DNA of 6,139 bases from Nitrososphaerales archaeon TH1920. GTDB taxonomy: Archaea > Thermoproteota > Nitrososphaeria > Nitrososphaerales > Nitrososphaeraceae. A program made the position numbers and the translations under genes. The stretch spans positions 1 to 6,139 of the forward strand of contig JAATVM010000033.1 of assembly GCA_014523495.1 (NCBI GenBank), in the 5' to 3' direction. The notes under the pieces were generated by a model, which worked only from the letters and a program-made list of their open reading frames with translations, had not been told where the DNA came from and ran no database searches. Below, one piece after another: positions 1 to 4,378 of this stretch (the first letter of the stretch is position 1; each line of letters opens with the position of its first letter).

Positions 1-492
1 GCTGTTATGAAATCTGCTGCGTTCATTGCGGCTGCTGCGGTAGCAATCACACTTAGCAGTTATAGTATTGAAAAGTACAGAGGTCTTGCAAAAAGGATGC
101 CACTAACGGCCATAGCACTGTCAATATCAATGCTAGCATTGGCAGGAGTCCCGCCCCTCAATGGATTCTGGAGCAAGCTGGTAATATTCGGTTCTGCAAT
201 CAATTCTGGATCAGAAGTTTGGTGGGGACCATACTTGGCTATTGCTGGAGTTTTGAATAGTGCTCTTTCTCTTGGTTATTATGCATGGATAATGAGAAAA
301 ATGTACATGGAAGATTCACCTGATACATCGAAAGTTAAAGAACCAAGAGCAATATCTGCAGTACTCATATTTGCTATGATATTCATGGTCGGTTTTGGTA
401 TATGGCATGCACCAATCTTGGAATTTGCTACAAACTCAGTACCAAACCTATCACAACTTACCGCGGTATTACCTTCTATTCCTTTAAGATAA
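1..492 (+). CDS. nuoN: NADH-quinone oxidoreductase subunit N (complex I), C-terminal part, 5' truncated by window edge
   Basis: The frame is open from the first base, so this is the last 163 codons of a longer gene; the ATG at position 7 is internal. NuoN is one of the antiporter-like membrane subunits of complex I and couples quinone reduction to ion pumping. What is visible is the end of the Proton_antipo_M domain: a hydrophobic helix, then the GLAKRMPLTA loop, then the hallmark LAGVPPLNGFWSK segment (about residues 47-59 of the fragment), and a helix containing NSALSLGYYAW and MY. The NS-x-YY pattern near the C-terminus favours NuoN over NuoM or NuoL, which share the PP-GF-K motif. In thaumarchaeal genomes complex I genes are clustered with nuoN at or near the end, and nothing complex I-like follows here. 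NuoM or NuoL remains the main alternative. Confidence 0.82.
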   Translation, partial: AVMKSAAFIAAAAVAITLSSYSIEKYRGLAKRMPLTAIALSISMLALAGVPPLNGFWSKLVIFGSAINSGSEVWWGPYLAIAGVLNSALSLGYYAWIMRKMYMEDSPDTSKVKEPRAISAVLIFAMIFMVGFGIWHAPILEFATNSVPNLSQLTAVLPSIPLR

Positions 493-530
493 GATGTAAT
501 GTTAGAGTTACATTAAATGTTAAATTTTTA
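493..530 (+). terminator. Candidate terminator after nuoN: short hairpin and T5 tract
   Basis: An imperfect inverted repeat starts directly after the nuoN stop codon. Positions 493-500 pair with 507-514 (six Watson-Crick pairs plus two G-U ends). A T5 run follows at 525-529. Archaeal termination depends mainly on the oligo-T tract, so the hairpin may be incidental. The spacer lies between convergent genes, as expected for a termination zone. Confidence 0.4.
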
Positions 531-567
531 AGTAAAGAATCAGATTGTAACAGTGTATAGCAACTAT

Positions 568-1251
568 TTATTTTTGATTTATTTCATTCATAATTTTTAC
601 TACTTTATCATCGGTTATTTCTTCAAAATTATCATAAAATTGAGCAACCGAGGTAAAATTACTGGTTCGTGGTATCAGTATGGTGATAACTTGATCTGCT
701 TCGTTTTTCAAAAGTTCTACAGTCTCGTTTGGAGCCACTGGTATAGCAATAATTAACTTTCTTGGTTTCCTTTTCTTTATCCATCTTGCAGAAACCACAA
801 GCGTAGCTCCAGTGGCGGCACCATCATCAACAAGAATTATTGTTTTATTCTTAATATCGTATTCTGCTTGACTGGGTCTATAAAGCAAAGTTCTACGTTC
901 AATTTCGCGAACTTGGGATATTTTTTCAGTTTCTATATAATCTTGAGGGACTTTCAAAGCTGTTACAACATATTCATTCAGATAAACTGTTTCCTTGTCC
1001 ATTATTGCTCCTATGCCAAGTTCTTTGTTGTTTGGGGCTCCCAGTTTACGAGGTATTACAATATCAAAATAATTTGCACCTCTATTCTTATAAATCGTGT
1101 AGGCCAATATTACCCCGCCACGTGGAACTCCAAAAACTGCTATTTCTTTGGGCGGTTCATCCTTAAGCTCATTCTTAAGTTTAGACATGAGAAGACCTGC
1201 TGCATGTTCTCTGTCCTTGAATCTGGTGACGGAATTATTTTCTTTTGACAT
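568..1251 (-). CDS. Predicted phosphoribosyltransferase, COG1926 type
   Basis: A 227-residue protein with a type I phosphoribosyltransferase fold. Numbered from the ATG at 1251, the PRPP-binding signature ILVDDGAATGAT lies at about residues 138-149, with the paired acidic residues and the GATGAT loop intact. Upstream are the family hallmarks FKDREHAAGLL, FGVPRGGV and RKLGAPNNKELGIGA, which match COG1926 'predicted phosphoribosyltransferase' rather than a defined purine or pyrimidine salvage enzyme. The acceptor base is unknown. It is probably cytosolic, with no signal peptide or membrane segment. The frame can be extended to a TTG at 1326 (25 more residues), but that stretch lacks family motifs. 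The better TATA-like boxes would start transcription downstream of that TTG, so the ATG at 1251 is preferred. It converges on nuoN and diverges from the zinc-finger gene. Confidence 0.85.
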   Translation of the reverse strand: MSKENNSVTRFKDREHAAGLLMSKLKNELKDEPPKEIAVFGVPRGGVILAYTIYKNRGANYFDIVIPRKLGAPNNKELGIGAIMDKETVYLNEYVVTALKVPQDYIETEKISQVREIERRTLLYRPSQAEYDIKNKTIILVDDGAATGATLVVSARWIKKRKPRKLIIAIPVAPNETVELLKNEADQVITILIPRTSNFTSVAQFYDNFEEITDDKVVKIMNEINQK

Positions 1252-1281
1252 AGAAAATATGTCATATACACTAGGTATTTT

Positions 1282-1289
1282 CCTATAAG
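1282..1289 (-). promoter_or_regulatory. Candidate TATA box for the phosphoribosyltransferase
   Basis: On the minus strand this reads CTTATAGG, centred about 34 nt upstream of the ATG at 1251, which would give a very short leader. A stronger AT box (TATAAAAATA, minus strand, 1338-1347) lies further out and would give a leader of about 65 nt. I cannot decide between them, but both place the start site downstream of the TTG at 1326. Confidence 0.35.
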
Positions 1290-1375
1290 TCTTTTCAATA
1301 ATGTACTGATAAATTGAATAAGTCAAAAGTTATAATTTATTTTTATACTAAAATCCTATATCGAGTAACATATTG

Positions 1376-1385
1376 AAATATAAAG
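1376..1385 (+). promoter_or_regulatory. Candidate TATA box for the zinc-finger gene
   Basis: AAATATAAAG is centred about 30 nt before the GTG at 1411. This spacing predicts transcription starting at or just before the GTG, so a leaderless or nearly leaderless mRNA. No Shine-Dalgarno-like purine tract precedes the GTG. Confidence 0.45.
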
Positions 1386-1410
1386 TACATGTCTTATCTC
1401 TATCATAGAA

Positions 1411-1614
1411 GTGCGAATAAATTCAATAAAGTACAAATTAAATTACAATCCTGCTAAGTACGACTATAAGACCATGATGTACGTAAAGGAAAATGTGAAG
1501 TATGAAAATTTCACCAAGGCTAAGGAACATCAGTGGGAATGTGAAAAATGTAAATGTACTTTTTCAAAGTATCCTGATCTTAAAGAACACAAGACTGAAA
1601 AACATTCTTACTAG
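1411..1614 (+). CDS. Small single C2H2 zinc-finger protein
   Basis: A 67-residue protein ending in one classical zinc finger: C44-x2-C47-x12-H60-x4-H65, with the usual hydrophobic core positions F51 and L57. The finger takes up the last third and stops two residues after its last histidine. The first 43 residues are rich in Lys, Tyr and Asn, with no recognisable domain, and look suited to nucleic-acid or protein contact. An additional cysteine (C49) sits just inside the loop. Archaeal mini-proteins of this kind are usually annotated as zinc-finger or putative DNA-binding proteins; the target is unknown. The GTG at 1411 is chosen because a stop lies in frame at 1381 with no ATG in between, and a TATA-like box sits at the right distance. 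ATG codons at 1474 and 1477 are alternative starts that would still keep the finger intact. It is transcribed divergently from the phosphoribosyltransferase gene. Confidence 0.78.
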   Translation: MRINSIKYKLNYNPAKYDYKTMMYVKENVKYENFTKAKEHQWECEKCKCTFSKYPDLKEHKTEKHSY

Positions 1615-1620
1615 AATGTA

Positions 1621-1625
1621 TTTTT
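1621..1625 (+). terminator. Oligo-T terminator after the zinc-finger gene
   Basis: A T5 run begins six bases after the TAG stop at 1612-1614, as expected for intrinsic archaeal termination on a T tract. There is no convincing hairpin. The spacer that follows (to 1854) holds only minimal open frames of 12 codons or fewer on either strand, and no structured RNA that I can recognise. Confidence 0.4.
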
Positions 1626-1804
1626 CTCACCCTCTCATGTTAATTGAGATAGGACAACTTTATAGAATTTAAGTTTTGATACTGCGATAAAAATAATATT
1701 TATGAGATTATCTATATTTGTTATTCTTGATTACCCAACTTATCCAACGGGTATTATCTTTTCATGTATCAAGAAAAACTCTGATAGCTAGTAACTTTTG
1801 ATAA

Positions 1805-1813
1805 TTTTCTCAC
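1805..1813 (-). repeat. GTGAGAAAA word, one of three copies, all in intergenic DNA
   Basis: The minus strand reads GTGAGAAAA here. The same nonamer occurs on the minus strand at 1622-1630 (just after the zinc-finger gene) and on the plus strand at 4365-4373 (six bases before the UbiB-family start codon). This copy and the 4365 copy also share the next base (T). I found none inside coding regions by eye. It could be a regulator site or coincidence in AT-rich spacers. Confidence 0.3.
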
Positions 1814-1826
1814 ATGTCATTCTTCG

Positions 1827-1840
1827 ATATGTATATTAAA
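1827..1840 (+). promoter_or_regulatory. AT-rich promoter element for the dehydrogenase gene
   Basis: An alternating A/T block (ATATGTATATTAAA) lies 15-28 nt before the TTG at 1855. Its left half is correctly spaced for leaderless initiation at TTG 1855 or 1858. Its right half would instead favour TTG 1867. No ribosome-binding site is visible. Confidence 0.4.
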
Positions 1841-1854
1841 TCCGGCGTGAATGA

Positions 1855-1947
1855 TTGTTGGAAGAATTGGTTAGTGTCGTTATAACATCTTCGCTGATTT
1901 CATTTTTGATACTTACTTCCATAATACCTCATCTATTTGTAAAAGCC
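1855..1947 (+). other. Predicted signal peptide of the dehydrogenase
   Basis: Residues 6-29 are strongly hydrophobic, and V29-K30-A31 followed by QEE resembles a signal peptidase I site (cleavage after residue 31). The n-region is unusual: it is acidic (E3, E4) with no Lys or Arg before the core. There is no lipobox cysteine. The segment could also stay as an uncleaved anchor. Confidence 0.6.
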
Positions 1948-3156
1948 CAGGAGGAATTTGCAGAAACCGAATTTGTGGAAGAAGGAAAACCTAAAATTTT
2001 TGATCCAAAGCTGAAAATTCAGACAATTGCGGAGGGATTAAACACTCCAACTACTATGGCTTTTGTGGGACCAAATGATATTTTGGTACTCGAAAAAGAT
2101 ACCGGTTTGGTTAAAAGAATAGTGAATGGTAAGGTACTTCCCAAACCTGTTCTTGATGTTAATGTTGCAAACTCTATTGAAAGATGTATGTGTGGAATAG
2201 CCGTGTCAAAAGATGGTTCGACCACAAATGTATTTATTTACTATACTGAAATTGATGGAAAAGACGGTGAGGATAAATCAGGAAAACAACCAGTTGGAAA
2301 TAGAGTCTATAGATATGAATTATCGGGCGACGCACTAATTAATCCATTACTTTTGATGGACCTACCTGCGACTCCCGGACCGCGACATAACGGAGGTGAC
2401 ATAATTATTGGGCCCGATAATAACATTTATGTAGTGATTGGTGACGTAGATGGTTCATTTAAAGGGGAAACTACTGAGACTAAGACTCAGAATTATAAGG
2501 ATGGAGTTGATCCAGATGGAAGAGGAGGTATTTTGAGGATTACACAAGACGGTCAACCCACAGATGGCATTCTTGGAGATTCCATTCCATTGCGTTTATA
2601 CTATGCATATGGGATTAGGAATGGTTTTGGCATGGACTTCGATCCTGTATCGGGTAATCTGTGGGATACGGAAAATGGACCTGGAAATGGAGATGAAATA
2701 AACTTGGTTCTGCCTGGCTTTAATAGCGGATGGCAACAAGTTTCGGGTTTGGCATCATTGGAAGATTCCTTTACTGAATCTGATTTGGAAGGCTTTGATG
2801 GAAATGGACACTATAGTGATCCTGAATTAGTTTGGGTAAACACAGCTGGTCCAACAGCCGTAAAATTTTTGAATTCAACTAAACTTGGCGCTACATACGA
2901 AAACGATATGTTTGTGGGAGATGTACACAATGGAAGAATTTATCATTTTGATCTCACACAAGATAGGAAAGATCTAATTCTTCCAAAAGAGCTATCATCT
3001 AGAGTAATAGAAACACCATCATCAGCAGGAGTAAATAGTATTGTGTTTGGTGAGGGATTTGGTGGCATTACGGACATAGAAGTTGGGCCCGACGGCAATT
3101 TATATATCGTCTCAATAGGGTTGGGCAGCATATATCAAATCAGCTTGGCATCTTAA
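1855..3156 (+). CDS. Exported PQQ-dependent glucose/sorbosone dehydrogenase-like protein (GSDH beta-propeller)
   Basis: A 433-residue protein of the GSDH family (PF07995): six-bladed beta-propellers that oxidise sugars using PQQ and calcium. Motifs in order: GLNTPTTMAF (61-70); GPRHNGGDIIIGPD (175-188), whose H178 matches the family's catalytic histidine; YVVIGDVDG (192-200); AYGIRNGFGMDFDP (251-264) with the conserved R255-N256 pair; LWDTENGPGNGDEIN (269-283); VGDVHNGRIYHF (354-365); and ITDIEVGPDGNLYIVS (405-420). An N-terminal hydrophobic stretch predicts export, so it would act outside the membrane. TTG 1855 is used because a TGA lies immediately upstream in frame (1852-1854) and the next in-frame ATG is codon 68, inside the fold. 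TTG 1858 or 1867 are alternatives. Where the family usually has Gly-Leu-Leu-Gly this protein has C111-M-C113-G; these are its only cysteines. The true substrate is unknown and PQQ use is inferred from the family. Confidence 0.88.
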   Translation: MLEELVSVVITSSLISFLILTSIIPHLFVKAQEEFAETEFVEEGKPKIFDPKLKIQTIAEGLNTPTTMAFVGPNDILVLEKDTGLVKRIVNGKVLPKPVLDVNVANSIERCMCGIAVSKDGSTTNVFIYYTEIDGKDGEDKSGKQPVGNRVYRYELSGDALINPLLLMDLPATPGPRHNGGDIIIGPDNNIYVVIGDVDGSFKGETTETKTQNYKDGVDPDGRGGILRITQDGQPTDGILGDSIPLRLYYAYGIRNGFGMDFDPVSGNLWDTENGPGNGDEINLVLPGFNSGWQQVSGLASLEDSFTESDLEGFDGNGHYSDPELVWVNTAGPTAVKFLNSTKLGATYENDMFVGDVHNGRIYHFDLTQDRKDLILPKELSSRVIETPSSAGVNSIVFGEGFGGITDIEVGPDGNLYIVSIGLGSIYQISLAS

Positions 3157-3220
3157 GAGAATGATTCCAAGAAAACCATAAAGGCAAATCACTTGAAATT
3201 AATTAGATTCTTTGAAGAAC

Positions 3221-3235
3221 AAAAAAAGGAAAAAA
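3221..3235 (-). terminator. Oligo-T terminator of the Dps-like ferritin gene
   Basis: Read on the minus strand, a T6 and a T7 run separated by CC begin eight bases after the ferritin stop codon. Tandem T tracts are the expected archaeal termination signal. The convergent dehydrogenase gene has no comparable T run on its own strand in the 87-nt spacer. Confidence 0.55.
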
Positions 3236-3243
3236 GGCGAGTT

Positions 3244-3834
3244 CTATGTGTGAATGAGTCCACCTTGTCGTCCAACATGAGGCGATTGCCCAACGAAGCT
3301 TCTTCTAAAGTGTCCAGAAGGTCTCTTTGAAAGCAACTCGATAAACCATGCTTCATGTTCTACTTCTTCTTGCATAATACTTTGGGCAATATCATAAGTA
3401 CGTGGATCCTTGCCAGCAGTCATATCGCATACTTCGCCCCAAGAACGTATTGCACATTGTTCTGCACCAAGCAACACCTCAATTATAGATGTAAGATTTT
3501 CCCAATTATCAGGAAGATACGCATCAGGACAACCCGCCTGATCTGCAAATTTTCTAATATCTCTTGGCAAAGAGCCACCAAGTTCATACAATCGTGGCAC
3601 CATTGCCTCAAAATGATTCCTGTCTTCAATCCTTGCTTCCTCCACTATTTCCTTTATCCCTTCACCATCAAGTCCGGTACAGTGCATCCTTAATATTGTA
3701 TAATAGTAATATGTGGTAAATTCAGCACCCACACCCTTAGTTATTAACTCCTTTAATTTTTCTACGTCAATTCCATTCTTCTTTATAACATCAATCGCAA
3801 CTATATTCGGAACCTTTCCTTTTGTATCACTCAT
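3244..3834 (-). CDS. dps: Dps-like ferritin (archaeal DPSL / thioferritin type)
   Basis: A 196-residue ferritin-like four-helix-bundle protein, closely resembling the Sulfolobus solfataricus Dps-like (DPSL) proteins by recognised motifs. These proteins form 12-subunit cages that consume hydrogen peroxide while oxidising Fe(II), protecting DNA and limiting Fenton chemistry. Candidate di-iron ligands are E38 (GAEFTTYYYY), E70 or D71 with H74 (IEDRNHFE), E125 (GAEQCAIRSW) and E157-x2-H160 (QEEVEHEAWF). C102 (AGCPDAYLP) and C127 (EQCAIR) match the cysteine pair that gives DPSL its 'thioferritin' name. A basic/His tail (RPSGHFRRS, from 171) follows the last helix. It acts in the cytoplasm. The ATG at 3834 fits the family's length and lies about 25 nt from a TATA-like box, suggesting leaderless mRNA. 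It is divergent from the 94-residue orphan gene and convergent with the dehydrogenase. Oxidative-stress induction is known for relatives, not shown here. Confidence 0.92.
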   Translation of the reverse strand: MSDTKGKVPNIVAIDVIKKNGIDVEKLKELITKGVGAEFTTYYYYTILRMHCTGLDGEGIKEIVEEARIEDRNHFEAMVPRLYELGGSLPRDIRKFADQAGCPDAYLPDNWENLTSIIEVLLGAEQCAIRSWGEVCDMTAGKDPRTYDIAQSIMQEEVEHEAWFIELLSKRPSGHFRRSFVGQSPHVGRQGGLIHT

Positions 3835-3853
3835 AGCGAAAAAATAGATAATA

Positions 3854-3863
3854 TTCTATAAAA
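3854..3863 (-). promoter_or_regulatory. TATA box for the Dps-like ferritin gene
   Basis: On the minus strand this reads TTTTATAGAA, centred about 25 nt before the ATG at 3834. That spacing puts the transcription start essentially on the start codon. Confidence 0.5.
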
Positions 3864-3899
3864 GTCTTATTATGCACCCTTCAATAAGTCAAGTATTGC

Positions 3900-3920
3900 A
3901 TTCAAATTTATTTTTTGAAT
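3900..3920. promoter_or_regulatory. Palindrome between two divergent promoters, possible operator
   Basis: ATTCAAA (3900-3906) and TTTGAAT (3914-3920) form a perfect 7-bp inverted repeat with a 7-nt T/A spacer. It sits between the ferritin TATA box (3854-3863) and the orphan gene TATA box (3961-3968), where a regulator could act on either gene. AT-rich sequence makes chance palindromes common, so this is only a candidate. Confidence 0.3.
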
Positions 3921-3960
3921 AGTGCTCGATTGACCCATGTTTGAAAGGTCGAAGGTAATT

Positions 3961-3968
3961 TTTATATC
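3961..3968 (+). promoter_or_regulatory. TATA box for the 94-residue orphan gene
   Basis: TTTATATC, preceded by further T residues, is centred about 25 nt upstream of the ATG at 3990. It is one of the best TATA-like matches in the window and predicts a leaderless transcript. Confidence 0.5.
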
Positions 3969-3989
3969 ACAAGGTATCGTTAGCATGCT

Positions 3990-4274
3990 ATGTGTTTTGT
4001 TGATAATGAGGGAAATATTCTTGTACCCAAAGCAGTTAGGCCTGTAATGGATTATGAGCCAACCACACTTGGAGAAAAAAAGGGATCAAAAAAACAGTAC
4101 AGACATGGAAACTTGCACATACGAGAATATGATAGTCATTACAGTATTCATTATGACAAAATAGACCCTCGCAACGATCCTTTTGGACATATATTGGTTG
4201 ATGCGACAAAATATTTTCCTGGTATTATGATTCTATCTGCTATCTCTGATTATCTGATTAGTACGGAAAAATGA
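3990..4274 (+). CDS. Uncharacterised 94-residue protein
   Basis: I do not recognise the family. The frame is supported by an ATG about 25 nt after a good TATA-like box and by protein-like composition. It has three zones. Residues 1-27 begin MCFVDNEGNILVP and look like a short beta-hairpin. Residues 28-40 are basic (GEKKGSKKQYRHG). Residues 41-75 are rich in His, Tyr and Asp (H43, H50, H54, H67) and contain HIREYDSHYSIHYDKIDP. The C-terminal segment from about 76 (PGIMILSAISDYLI) is probably an amphipathic helix, not clearly a membrane span. There is no Cys cluster or known catalytic signature. It is probably cytosolic and soluble. It is divergent from the Dps-like ferritin across a 155-nt spacer and precedes the UbiB-family gene by 104 nt, with its own promoter, so it need not be co-transcribed with either. 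Confidence 0.65.
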   Translation: MCFVDNEGNILVPKAVRPVMDYEPTTLGEKKGSKKQYRHGNLHIREYDSHYSIHYDKIDPRNDPFGHILVDATKYFPGIMILSAISDYLISTEK

Positions 4275-4346
4275 AATAGATTGATTGTTAACTTAATTTC
4301 TCTAATAATCCCAGTATTTTCCCAATCTCATAAATCTGATGTTTTC

Positions 4347-4354
4347 TTTATTAC
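4347..4354 (+). promoter_or_regulatory. Weak TATA-like box for the UbiB-family gene
   Basis: TTTATTAC is centred about 28 nt before the TTG at 4379, correctly placed for leaderless initiation there. The match is weaker than those of the neighbouring genes, and read-through from the upstream orphan gene is possible. Confidence 0.35.
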
Positions 4355-4378
4355 TCTTAATCAAGTGAGAAAATAGTT

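Noticed and set aside
868..1248. Open plus-strand frame of 126 codons opposite the phosphoribosyltransferase
   Set aside because: It lies wholly antisense to a gene with clear family motifs, and its translation is Cys/Phe/Tyr-rich with no recognisable domain; it is a by-product of the AT-rich coding strand.
1252..1326. N-terminal extension of the phosphoribosyltransferase to TTG 1326
   Set aside because: The extra 25 residues carry no family motif, and the nearest strong TATA-like box (1338-1347) would start transcription downstream of that TTG.
1637..1672. Twelve-codon ATG frame in the spacer after the zinc-finger gene
   Set aside because: Too short, with no promoter at the proper distance and no sign of selection; other frames in this spacer are shorter still.
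3355..3693. Open plus-strand frame of 112 codons opposite the Dps-like ferritin
   Set aside because: It is antisense to a strongly conserved gene, has no plausible promoter, and reads as low-quality protein sequence.
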